DNA of 60,000 nucleotides from Bolinopsis microptera (Eukaryota; Ctenophora; Tentaculata; Lobata; Bolinopsidae): NCBI RefSeq assembly GCF_026151205.1, contig NC_087076.1, positions 18,341,419 to 18,401,418 of the forward strand, read 5' to 3'. Shown piece by piece: positions 27,075 to 38,949 of this stretch (position 1 is its first letter; each line of letters starts with the position of its first letter). The notes under the pieces were generated by a model. It saw only the letters and a program-made list of their open reading frames with translations, ran no database searches and was not told where the DNA came from. The position numbers and the translations under genes were made by a program.

Positions 27075-27413
27075 GGGGGAGGGGGGGGGGGGTACCAATG
27101 GCATAAAATGGCATAAATGGCATACGTTTTATGGCATAAATGGAAATTTTTATTGGCCAATTCTCCATTTATGCCATGAATTTAGGTCTTCATATTTGAC
27201 TTTAAATTGGCAAATTATTATTAGTACTTGAATAAGAGACATGTTTCATGCTTTATAACGCTTGGAATGATCGTTAAAGATTCATATGACAAATAAAGAA
27301 AATAGAAATGTATTATATCAAAAATGGCATAAATGGCATACGTTTTATGGCATAAATGGAAATTTTTGTTGGCCAATTCTCCATTATGCCATTTATGCCA
27401 TTGGTACCCCCCC
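27075..27413. mobile_element. 339-bp MITE, poly-G ends, 8-bp duplication ATCTTAAG
   Basis: ATCTTAAG lies exactly at 27067-27074 and 27414-27421. The ends are inverted: a G run then GGTACCAATGGCATAA on the left, TTATGCCATTTATGCC to GGTACC and a C run on the right. A segment of about 75 bp (GGCATACGTTTTATGGCATA to GGCCAATTCTCC) occurs twice in direct orientation inside. No coding. hAT-like by duplication length. Confidence 0.82.
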
Positions 27414-27600
27414 ATCTTAAGCTAAACTAGTTAGAATGAATAATACTTTATTGGTTATAGGTGGGTTCACAATAGAAATCACCAGGTGCAACGTAATAAG
27501 AAAGGCTGACGTCAGAACAGACCCGATATTCTAGCAATCAAACATATTTCCACTGATCAGGGGATATCGGACGTAGGTAACGGAATACTCAGAGAATAGA

Positions 27601-27770
27601 CAAACAAACACGAACGAACTGGTCTTGAGGCAGTAAATTAGGTTTAGAGATCTGTACGCAAATAAATAAAATCATCCCCTCTTTGATGCGTTGTTTTTTC
27701 TCTCTCTCTCGAGCTCCCTCTCCAGCAATTTTATCGGAATGCAGGAAGAAGATAATGTAGAAGAGGTATG
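27601..27770. repeat. Uninterrupted paralogue of the pogo insertion site
   Basis: Reads from CAAACAAACACGAACGAACT directly into CAGTAAATTAGGTTTAGAG, matching the two flanks of the 24163-24925 element joined together. It serves as the empty-site reference. Confidence 0.8.
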
Positions 27771-28368
27771 CGATATTCCAGTCATTAGTGTCTCCTGTAG
27801 TAGTTAGTGTCTCCCATAAAACTTACTAAGTTTCCTCTGTGCCTCTCGGTACGATTCCAGATTTCTCCTGTAACCATGGCGGCCGCTTGGCCAGACTGTT
27901 TTCCAGTCGCCACCCCACGACTACAACAGTGGTTATGGTGAGAAATTTCGTGGTTTACTTATTTTAATTATAGAAATAAGGAAATATAACTAGACGTGGT
28001 AAAGGACTTGTTATGAAATAGTTAAAATTTCTGTAATATTCGGAGAAATACTAATAGTGCTACTAACGACTCGAAAGAGGGGTCACATAAACCTAACCTT
28101 GTTAATCTGATGAACATCTTAAACGAACTGGAAAATGAACAACGACCGTACGTGGTTCTGCAATAAAATCAGGTTTTAATAATTTCCCTCGGGGGTAAAG
28201 TCCTCTCACCTTGTCACAGACACAGTATATCCCGATATGGTAGTGACAGGACCAGTTCACTCCGTCCCAAGAACTTGACCCGTCATATTCCCTCTTAATG
28301 TCCCGTCCTTCCTATTGTGGGTTACATCAATGTAATGATAGATCTATACTGGTTAGATACAATCACAA

Positions 28369-28374
28369 TTTAAT
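28369..28374 (-). terminator. Poly(A) signal ATTAAA of the MACPF gene
   Basis: ATTAAA on the minus strand, about 100 bases past the stop at 28471. By position only. Confidence 0.4.
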
Positions 28375-28470
28375 GCAATTTCTACGCAACTTTAATTTTG
28401 GCATAGATAAATCTGAATATCACACCCGATACCATATAAGCATATATATATAATGACAATGGGGTGCAAA

Positions 28471-31400
28471 TCATGTGTGTCTTGCCTGAACTCTGTGGCG
28501 AGGATCAGAAAGGGACTTGCTGTCAACGCAACTGTTACCATAGCAATAGCAAGTGGAACCTGCTCCACCAATGTGACAGTCGTTATCTCCACGACAACCC
28601 TGGAGATGATCATAACTCAAAGAATCAAATGGGAGGTATAACCCCAAACACAAGCCCAATAATCAAGCATATTAGCAATACAGTATATATTTAAGAGGAC
28701 AGGCATGTAGGTTAGATGAAACATCTGTACACTACACCCAGTATCTTGATTGTGCATTTGTACACTGTCACTATACACTGTATCTCAATGGTACAACCTG
28801 TAACTTAATGGTACACCCTGTAACTTAATGGTACACCCTGGTACGTACCATTGGAGCTAGCTGGCACTCATACCCCGGTACATTAGGATCGTCCTCCACC
28901 AACACAAACTTTCTAAGATCAACTCCACCATCCCTCTGAAACAAATCATCTGTCAAAAAGCATATAAACGGGCATATTATATTAGTCTGCATAATTCGAG
29001 TCAATTTACTTTACCAAATAGCAATTCGCCGAAGTCCAGCAACTATCTGTTGAAACTAGGTACGTCGAAGTTTCATTATACGCTTACTTTGTTAATTAAT
29101 ATTTTTAAATATTAATATTTTTAAAACAACTATAACAATTAAATACAATGGTGTAATCGCCAAATCTCACCTTGAAACCACAGCCAGTGTTAAGCATACC
29201 GAGATAATAGGCCTCCAGATTAATGGACTTTACGAAATGGCTGGAACCTAGATATCTGGATCGGAGGAGATCCCACAGACTCTCGTACTGTATTGACACA
29301 GGTTGATCAGTAAGATTGGCCTCCATTAGAAACGTCTGAGAGGAAACGACTGTTACAGGAACTAGTTTAATTTAGACGTTGTTAGCATAGTCAGCATTAC
29401 ATAGTCAGCTTTACATTGTTCGTATTTATAAGCTATATAATACAGTCTGACACACGTTTAAACCCGGTCAGCTTATAAATTTCAATAAACAGAGTTAAAC
29501 TCGAAATTGAAAGTTAAATTACTACCTCCAGTAGCTCCTGAGTGACATTTGTCATGAGTTTAGCTCTGGTCTCGGCAGATCCTCCTTTAACCGTCAGTTC
29601 TTCGCTCGTAGCCAGATGTGCTACCTGGGTTAGTATGTGTTAGAATGGTTTGTTAACTGTTTTGTTAACAGATGTGCTACCTGGGTGAGTATGTGTTAGA
29701 ATGGTTTGTTAACTGTTTTGATGACAGATGTGCTACCTGGGTTAGTAAGTGTTAGAATGGTTTGTTAACTGTTTTGTTAACAGATGTGCTACCTGGGTGA
29801 GTATGTGTTAGAATGGTTTGTTAACTGTTTTGATGACAGATGTGCTACCTGGGTTAGTAAGTGTTAGAATGGTTTGTTAACTGTTCTGTTAACAGCTGTG
29901 CTACCTGGGTTAGTATGTGTTAGAATAGTTTGTTAACTGTTCTGTTAACAGATGTGCTACCTGGGTTAGTATGTGTTAGAATGGTTTGTTAACTGGTTTG
30001 TTAACAGCTGTGCTACCTGGGTTAGTATGTGTTAGAATAGTTTGTTAACTGTTCTGTTAACAGATGTGCTACCTTGGTTAGTAAGTGTTAGAATGGTTTG
30101 TTAACTGTTCTGTTAACAGATGTGCTACCTGGGTGAGTATGTGTTAGAATGGTTTGTTAACTGTTTTGTTAACAGCTGTGCTACCTGGGTTAGTATGTGT
30201 TAGAATGGTTTGTTAACTGTTCTGTTAACAGATGTGCTACCTGGGTTAGTATGTGTTAGAATGGTTTGTTAACTGTTTTGATGACAGATGTGCTACCTGG
30301 GTTAGTAAGTGTTAGAATGGTTTGTTAACTGTTCTGTTAACAGCTGTGCTACCTGGGTTAGTATGTGTTAGAATGGTTTGTTAACTGTTTTGTTAACAGC
30401 TGTGCTACCTGGGTTAGTATGTGTTAGAATGGTTTGTTAACTGTTTTGTTAACAGATGTGCTACCTGGGTGAGTATGTTCTTAGAATGGTTTGTTAACTG
30501 TTCTGTTAACAGATGTGCTACCTGGGTTAGTATGTGTTAGAATGGTTTGTTAACTGTTCTGTTAACAGCTGTGCTACCTTGGTTAGTATGTGTTAGAATG
30601 GTTTGTTAACTGTTCTGTTAACAGATGTGCTACCTTGGTGAGTATGTGTTAGAATGGTTTGTTAACTGTTTTGTTAACAGATGTGCTACCTGGGTTAGTA
30701 TGTGTTAGAATGGTTTGTTAACTGTTCTGTTAACAGCTGTGCTACCTGGGTTAGTACGTGTTAGAATGGTTTGTTAACTGTTTTGTTAACAGCTGTGCTA
30801 CCTGGGTTAGTATGTGTTAGAATGGTTTGTTAACTGTTTTGTTAACAGATGTGCTACCTGGGTGAGTATGTTCTTAGAATGGTTTGTTAACTGTTCTGTT
30901 AACAGATGTGCTACCTGGGTTAGTATGTGTTAGAATGGTTTGTTAACTGTTCTGTTAACAGCTGTGCTACCTTGGTTAGTATGTGTTAGAATGGTTTGTT
31001 AACTGTTCTGTTAACAGATGTGCTACCTTGGTGAGTATGTGTTAGAATGGTTTGTTAACTGTTTTGTTAACAGATGTGCTACCTGGGTTAGTATGTGTTA
31101 GAATGGTTTGTTAACTGGTCTGTTAACAGCTGTGCTACCTGGGTTAGTATGTGTTAGAATGGTTTGTTAACCGTTTTGTTAACAGATGTGCTACCTGGGT
31201 TAGTATGTGTTAGAATGGTTTGTTAACTGGTTTGTTAACAGCTGTGCTACCTGGGTGAGTATGTGTTAGAATGGTTTGTTAACTGTTTTGTTAACAGCTT
31301 TGCTACCTAGGTGAGTATGTGTTAGAATGGTTTGTTAACTGTTCTGTTAACAGATGTGCTACCTGGGTGAGTATGTGTTAGAATGGTTTGTTAACTGTTC

Positions 31401-34400
31401 TGTTAACAGATGTGCTACCTGGTTAGTACGTGTTAGAATGGTTTGTTAACTGTTCTGTTAACAGATGTGCTACCTGGTTAGTACGTGTTAGAATGGTTTG
31501 TTAACTGTTCTGTTAACAGATGTGCTACCTGGTTAGTACGTGTTAGAATGGTTTGTTAACTGTTCTGTTAACAGATGTGCTACCTGGTTAGTACGTGTTA
31601 GAATGGTTTGTTAACTGTTCTGTTAACAGATGTGCTACCTGGTTAGTACGTGTTAGAATGGTTTGTTAACTGTTTTGTTAACAGCTTTGCTACCTTGGTT
31701 AGTATGTGTTAGAATAGTTTGTTAACTGTTTTGTTAACAGATGTGCTACCTGGTTAGTACGTGTTAGAATGGTTTGTTAACTGTTCTGTTAACAGATGTG
31801 CTACCTGGTTAGTACGTGTTAGAATGGTTTGTTAACTGTTTTGTTAACAGCTTTGCTACCTTGGTTAGTATGTGTTAGAGTGGTTTGTTAACTGTTTTGT
31901 TAACAGATGTGCTACCTGGATGAGTATGTAGTAGAATGGTTTGTTAACTGTTTTGTTAACAGATGTGCTACCTGGATTAGTATGTGTTAGAATGGTTTGT
32001 TAACTGTTCTGTTAACAGATGTGCTACCTGGTTAGTACGTGTTAGAATGGTTTGTTAACTGTTTTGTTAACAGATGTGCTACCTGGGTTAGTATGTGTTA
32101 GATTGGTTTGTTAACTGTTTTGTTAACAGCTTTGCTACCTTGGTTAGTATGTGTTAGAGTGGTTTGTTAACTGTTTTGTTAACAGATGTGATACCTGGGT
32201 TAGTATGTGTTAGAGTGGTTTGTTAACTGTTCTGTTAACAGATGTGCTACCTTGGTTAGTATGTGTTAGAGTGGTTTGTTAACTGTTTTGTTAACAGATG
32301 TGCTACCTGGGTTAGTATGTGTTAGAATGGTTTGTTAACTGTTTTGTTAACAGATGTGCTACCTTGGTTAGTATGTGTTAGAGTGGTTTGTTAACTGTTT
32401 TGTTAACAGATGTGCTACCTTGGTTAGTATGTGTTAGAATAGTTTGTTAACTGGTTTGTTAACAGCTGTGCTACCTGGGTGAGTATGTGTTAGAATGGTT
32501 TGTTAACTGTTCTGTTAACAGATGTGCTACCTGGTTAGTACGTGTTAGAATGGTTTGTTAACTGTTTTGTTAACAGCTTTGCTACCTTGGTTAGTATGTG
32601 TTAGAGTGGTTTGTTAACTGTTTTGTTAACAGATGTGCTACCTGGATGAGTATGTAGTAGAATGGTTTGTTAACTGTTTTGTTAACAGATGTGCTACCTG
32701 GATTAGTATGTGTTAGAATGGTTTGTTAACTGTTCTGTTAACAGATGTGCTACCTGGTTAGTACGTGTTAGAATGGTTTGTTAACTGTTTTGTTAACAGA
32801 TGTGCTACCTGGGTTAGTATGTGTTAGAATGGTTTGTTAACTGTTTTGTTAACAGATGTGCTACCTTGGTTAGTATGTGTTAGAATAGTTTGTTAACTGT
32901 TTTGTTAACAGCTGTGCTACCTGGGTTAGTATGTGTTAGAATGGTTTGTTAACTGGTTTGTTAACAGCTGTGCTACCTGGGTTAGTATGTGTTAGAATGG
33001 TTTGTTAACTGTTTTGTTAACAGCTGTGCTACCTGGGTTAGTATGTGTTAGAATGGTTTGTTAACTGGTTTGTTAACAGCTGTGCTACCTGGGTTAGTAT
33101 GTGTTAGAATGGTTTGTTAACTGTTTTGTTAACAGCTGTGCTACCTGGGTTAGTATGTGTTAGAATGGTTTGTTAACTGTTCTGTTAACAGATGTGCTAC
33201 CTTGGTTAGTAAGTGTTAGAATGGTTTGTTAACTGTTTTGTTAACAGCTGTGCTACCTGAGTTAGTATGTGTTAGAATGGTTTGTTAACTGTTCTGTTAA
33301 CAGATGTGCTACCTGGTTAGTACGTGTTAGAATGGTTTGTTAACTGTTTTGTTAACAGATGTGCTACCTGGGTTAGTATGTGTTAGAATGGTTTGTTAAC
33401 TGTTTTGTTAACAGATGTGCTACCTTGGTTAGTATGTGTTAGAATAGTTTGTTAACTGTTTTGTTAACAGCTGTGCTACCTGGGTTAGTATGTGTTAGAA
33501 TGGTTTGTTAACTGGTTTGTTAACAGCTGTGCTACCTGGGTTAGTATGTGTTAGAATGGTTTGTTAACTGTTTTGTTAACAGATGTGCTACCTGGGTTAG
33601 TATGTGTTAGAATGGTTTGTTAACTGTTTTGTTAACAGATGTGCTACCTGGGTTAGTATGTGTTAGAATGGTTTGTTAACTGTTCTGTTAACAGATGTGC
33701 TACCTGGTTAGTACGTGTTAGAATGGTTTGTTAACTGTTTTGTTAACAGATGTGCTACCTGGGTTAGTATGTGTTAGAATGGTTTGTTAACTGTTTTGTT
33801 AACAGATGTGCTACCTGGGTTAGTATGTGTTAGAATGGTTTGTTAACTGTTCTGTTAACAGATGTGCTACCTGGGTTAGTATGTGTTAGAATGGTTTGTT
33901 AACTGTTTTGTTAACAGCTGTGCTACCTGGGTTAGTACGTGTTAGAATGGTTTGTTAACTGTTTTGTTAACAGATGTGCTACCTGGGTTAGTATGTGTTA
34001 GAATGGTTTGTTAACTGTTCTGTTAACAGCTGTGCTACCTGGGTTAGTACGTGTTAGAATAGTTTGTTAACTGTTTTGTTAACAGATGTGCTACCTGGGT
34101 TAGTATGTTCTTAGAATGGTTTGTTAACTGTTCTGTTAACAGATGTGCTACCTGGGTTAGTATGTGTTAGAATGGTTTGTTAACTGTTTTGTTAACAGAT
34201 GTGCTACCTGGGTTAGTATGTGTTAGAATGGTTTGTTAACTGTTTTGTTAACAGATGTGCTACCTGGGTTAGTATGTGTTAGAATGGTTTGTTAACTGTT
34301 TTGTTAACAGCTGTGCTACCTGGGTTAGTACGTGTTAGAATGGTTTGTTAACTGTTCTGTTAACAGCTGTGCTACCTGGGTTAGTAAGTGTTAGAATGGT

Positions 34401-37400
34401 TTGTTAACTGTTCTGTTAACAGATGTGCTACCTGGGTTAGTATGTGTTAGAATGGTTTGTTAACTGTTTTGTTAACAGATGTGCTACCTGGGTTAGTATG
34501 TGTTAGAATGGTTTGTTAACTGTTTTGTTAACAGATGTGCTACCTGGGTTAGTATGTGTTAGAATGGTTTGTTAACTGTTTTGTTAACAGCTGTGCTACC
34601 TGGGTTAGTACGTGTTAGAATGGTTTGTTAACTGTTCTGTTAACAGATGTGCTACCTGGGTTAGTATGTGTTAGAATGGTTTGTTAACTGTTTTGTTAAC
34701 AGATGTGCTACCTTGGTTAGTATGTGTTAGAATAGTTTGTTAACTGTTTTGTTAACAGCTGTGCTACCTTGGTTAGTATGTGTTATAATGGTTTGTTAAC
34801 TGTTTTGTTAACAGATGTGTTACCTGGGTTAGTATGTGTTAGAATGGTTTGTTAACTGTTTTGTTAACAGCTGTGCTACCTGGGTTAGTATGTGTTAGAA
34901 TGGTTTGTTAACTCTTTGATAACAGCTGTGCTACCTGGGTTAGTACGTGTTAGAATGGTTTGTTAACTGGTTTGTTAACTGTTTTGTTAACAATATCATA
35001 AGGTTTGCCTCTGTTAGATTGGGTGCTGCCTGGGTTATTTTCATTTTTACCTAAATTACAGAACACGGTATGAGAGTTTGACACGAATTTTCATACCTAC
35101 GGCTAATTTTTTAAACATCATTCAGGAAATGAACATTATTTACCTTTTTTTTTCTTCTTATTTTTTAAAAAGTGAGTCGAGGAAAATGATTTTTACTGCT
35201 TTACTATGAGATGAGACATAAATATTGGAAGAACGATCTCCAAACAGCGATATTGGAGATAATTAACGACTTCCACGCTCAGCTTAAGTGTAGTTTTGCA
35301 GCGGCATGTTTATATTAGATCAAGGAAATTGTAATTTTATTTACTCTAATTAACCCGGACATTCAGTGGAATTGCAGACAAATATTTGGTATTAACTCTA
35401 ACTTGATCAGTAAAACAAACAGGTCAGTCTGATTGCAATATGAGCTCCTCTAATACCTACGTAGGTGCTGGCGACTACATAGTTACTTTCTCTCCATGGT
35501 CACTTTTGGTCAAGTGTCAAGTGCCGGCGATCCGGTCTCAAAGTTCACTTTAACTTCATATTAGAGGACTCTAACCTACAAATTCACATATTTTAAGGTT
35601 TAGACAATGACATTTCCAAGTTCAGCGACTATAATTACTGTACGAGTGCACAGTCACACTGATTGCTGCAGTAAAGAAATGCGTCGGAAATTGCATTATT
35701 GCATTATTGTCTGCTGGGCAGAAGTTCTGAGAACTGAGAATACTTCTTTAACTGAGAATGCTGGAGTTGGAGAATGGACACGCGTTGTGAAAGCCACCGT
35801 AAGGGAGGCTTACTGTCGACGCCGACCAATCAAAAGAAGAACTGAGAATGCTGAGAATACTTCTTTCAACTTTTCGAATTAAAGTCATGCACTAGCATTC
35901 CTTACACTAACATTCTTTACACTAGCATTGTTGACACTATTTTCTGTGTCTTAGTACGTACAGTACCGCTCTGGTGAACAAAATTTATGAGCTAAAATAC
36001 ACATAAAAGTACACAAGGTTAATATTGGTCCATAATGAGAGCAATACAATTTGTGTTAACGCAGCAATAGATAAACTGGGTGAGTGCGATATTTACCTTT
36101 GCGTAATCCTCAGCTGTAAAGTTGGAGCAGTACTTAAGTTTGAGGTCTTTCACAGTTGAGCAAACCTGAATAGACTCTTGTGAAATAGAAATTTAAAAAA
36201 CGTCCCTTGCAAAACGATGATTATATTAATATCTTACAGTTAAGGATGACTATGAAGTCGTAGTATATCATAATGTCTTACAATTATTCATTTAAGTTCG
36301 ATTAAATAACCTTGCAGAGGAACTGCGCGGATGAGATCTTCTCACTTGACTTTGAGAAAATGTACCGAGTCAGTTTAGATCCGTGTGAAACTCTCTTAGT
36401 CACGTGAGAGCCGTAAGTTTTTAAAAACGCATCGTACATGTACCAGCTGCTTGACTTATCTGGATCATCTATCTGTAAAAAGTCAAACCAATGAGCGGCG
36501 ACAATTTCAAAATAATTAAGTAAGTTTGGAATAAAAATTGATTTTAAGCAGGTGTAATGTTTTTGAATAACATATATTATAATAATAATATAGTAATATA
36601 CATTATAACGAATGTTACCTTTGCAGGGAGACTCTCGAATGCTGCCACGAACTCGTCGTCCAGTGGAACAGAAGTTAAACAATCCTGAGGATTGGGGAAC
36701 AGAGTTCAAGTTCAATGTGTTTGATAAACCATAAGTATAGACTTCAGAGAAACACGATACGACTTAGTAAGATTTATGATGTTCAGCATCTTTTTAATCT
36801 AATTTATTGATAATAATAGTTGAATAATATTAATAGTTGAATTTAAATAATATTTCAATTAGAATTTAAATAATATTTCAATTAGAATTTCAGTTAAATT
36901 CATCTCACAGGAATGAAGTCCCAGAAACCGGTGATAGCATAAACGTCCAGACTCATTCCTTTAACATCCAGAGTTTCACTGTCTATAGAATTACTGGCTG
37001 ATTGAATTGATGCACCAAGAGTGAACCCGTCTGTTACTTCGCCGGAAAGCGAGCTTTCTACACCCATCTTACTGAAAAAATTAGATTTATAATTCTGAAA
37101 TTCGAACACAGCGTCATCAATATTTGGGGACTGGGGACCCCAGGCTATCGTGTTCATAAACATGGAGAATAGAGATTAGGCGGGATAGTCAATAGCGGTT
37201 CGGCGGAATGACAGGCTGAGCGTTGCCCAGTAACGTCATCAATACTTTGCGTTGCGGGATATATATAGATAATCCATTTATCACAAACAAGTACCAGAGA
37301 AGGTAATATCACATACGAATAAATTTGTTCGTTGGAAGTGAAAGTAATTACTAATCACCAGGAAACCAAATCCGTTTATTATTTAAATGATGATTTAAAA

Positions 37401-37768
37401 GTTTACCTGTAAAACGATTTTGTGTTTTCGAAGAATGTTTTTTCTTCCCTGTTGACAAGAGATGGAACAGGTTTAATGCACTCAGGTGGCACAGCCTCGA
37501 ACACACTCTTCCCTGCGAGAAGTTTAGAAGTAAATCTTAAGAAAAACATGACGATGTCTAAAATCAGAAAATCTGTCCACAAAGGCTGAGAGAAATCAGA
37601 ACTATTTAATAAATTATCTAATAAATTATCTATCATGTCATAAAACGAACCGTAACCGTTGTCCTCGACCAGAGAAAGAGCGGGAAGGTAAAATCCTTGT
37701 CCCAGACCAGTGGAGTCCGCAGACACTGCGCTCATCAGGAACGCAAGACTAATTGTTATCACGAGCAT
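28471..37768 (-). CDS. Secreted MACPF-EGF protein, 433 aa, nine exons
   Basis: Exons (minus strand) 37768-37407, 37071-36909, 36684-36619, 36472-36311, 36165-36097, 29624-29526, 29335-29171, 28935-28849 and 28599-28471 join in phase to 434 codons. Residues 1-17 are a signal peptide ending AVSA. The MACPF signature is at residues 210-221 (YDAFLKTYGSHV; the family has Y-x5/6-YGTHY). The glycine pair common in the core is at 288-289 (KGGS). Residues 386-415 hold six cysteines in EGF-like order. Known relatives combine MACPF with a C-terminal EGF module, including cnidarian nematocyst cytolysins and immune or developmental MACPF proteins. The fold inserts into membranes as an oligomeric pore, but not all members form pores, so I do not call it a toxin. 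Length suits the group. Intron 5 is 6.5 kb and contains the 56-bp minisatellite abutting exon 6. The sushi/SRCR gene follows on the same strand. Confidence 0.88.
29613..34992. repeat. 56-bp minisatellite, about 96 copies, copied from a splice acceptor
   Basis: Plus-strand unit: GTTAACAGATGTGCTACC, then TGGGTTAGTATGTGTTAG, then AATGGTTTGTTAACTGTTTT; most copies are 56 bp, some one base shorter. On the gene strand each unit reads CATACTAACCCAG then GTAGCACATCTG. That is the last bases of intron 5 plus the first 12 bases of exon 6 of the MACPF gene. The array begins at the real acceptor. Higher-order duplications with offsets of 392 and 726 bp are visible. Confidence 0.96.
34993..36096. other. 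Remainder of MACPF intron 5, no feature
   Basis: Non-coding. The words ACTGAGAATACTTCTTT and ACTGAGAATGCTG recur around 35730-35870, and the open frame through them is not gene-like. Confidence 0.5.
37133..37227 (+). repeat. Interspersed repeat, copy 2 (MACPF intron 1)
   Basis: Direct-strand counterpart of 15884-15958 (GGACCCCAGGCTAT to GGCGGAATGACAGGCTGAGC), with an extra segment of about 24 bp before the GGCGGAATG word. It is intronic. Confidence 0.7.
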
Positions 37769-38112
37769 CCTTGATTTTCTTAATTTAAAATAAGAATGAA
37801 ATTAACAAATTTTATCGAGGCATGGCTGACTTAGAAACTCAAAACCTTCAAATTTTATGAATGTTGGGGTACGTATATATCAAAATAATCGATGAACATC
37901 GATCTTTAAAGTCGCAGAAGAGTCAAGGTTATATAACATAAAACAAATACAGAGGGATGTGCTTTTGATTTTTGAAAAGCAAGCAAAAATATATCACGAG
38001 CTCACCTTGTGACCTGATAAGATACGGTAACATGACTCTAGTTTCCTATGTTCTCAACTCACGATTTAACATCACGTTACTGCGTTCAGATTGCATGTTC
38101 GCTTTTTACAGA

Positions 38113-38652
38113 GTCACGCTGAAAGCATTATCTCTCGTGAATATAATAACGTTACACTCCCAAAAATTGACGTACACGGTACGTGAATTTCGGAGACAAG
38201 TTTTTTTTATCTGAGAAAAACAGAAATTATCTCGTTTAAAAAAGAAGGTACGTGCAACGACCATTACAGTACCCTATGCAGCCTTCTTATTTAAGATCAT
38301 TTATGGAATTGAATTATATATCATTCTATGTAGAAAATGGAAAAACCCTTGAGTAATTCTCTATTTTATGCCATTGCCCCCCCCCCCCCCACCCACCCCC
38401 GTCACGTTGGAAGCATCATCTCTCGTGAATTTAATAACGTTACAATTCCAAAAATTGACGTACACGGTACGTGAATTTCGGAGAAAAATATTTTTTTTAG
38501 AAATTATCTTGTATTAAAAAAGAAGACACGTTCAACTGCAACCTTACTGCCACCCTGACGACCATTACTGTTTACAGTATCATGTGCAGTGTGCACTGTG
38601 CAGCCTTCTTATTTACAATCATTTATGGAACTGAATTAGATATGATTCATCA
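38113..38652. repeat. Direct tandem duplication, offset 288 bp
   Basis: 38113-38325 and 38401-38652 share TCTCTCGTGAAT, AAAAATTGACGTACACGG, TACGTGAATTTCGGAGA, GCAGCCTTCTTATTTA and ATCATTTATGGAA in the same order. A run of C, CCCACCCACC-like, lies between them near 38380-38400. The first copy starts about 345 bp upstream of the MACPF start codon, so it could lie in the promoter region. Confidence 0.85.
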
Positions 38653-38949
38653 AGTCAAATCCCATTCCCTGTTTAAATGAAAAACAATATGTTATTGATA
38701 AACGATGAAGAATGAGGATATATGTATGATTGGTTGACTGAATGGATTATGACATAATAATGATTTATCACTTGAGTAATTATGTAAATTAATGTTTTTT
38801 TGAAATTCAAGATAAACTGGATAACTCATATAGTATATGAATTGTTTTAATTAGTAATTAAGATCACCAATTATTTTTATAGTTAATTGATTATGGACAC
38901 GTTTTTTTAAAAAAGGTGGTGTTTTGCTGATTTTACCTTTTTAAAAGTA

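Noticed and set aside
27866-27928. Possible first exon on the plus strand: ATGGCGGCCGCTTGG with a good start context and a GTGAGA donor after about 60 bases
   Set aside because: No continuing exon found, and it lies in a segment absent from the paralogous repeat at 24928-25105; too little to call a gene.
29613-34992. CRISPR-like array of regular repeats
   Set aside because: Units are contiguous and similar throughout, with no unique spacers, in an animal intron; it is a minisatellite.
35607-35882. Plus-strand 91-codon frame within MACPF intron 5
   Set aside because: Contains a short repeated word, has no domain similarity or splice context, and lies inside an intron on the opposite strand.
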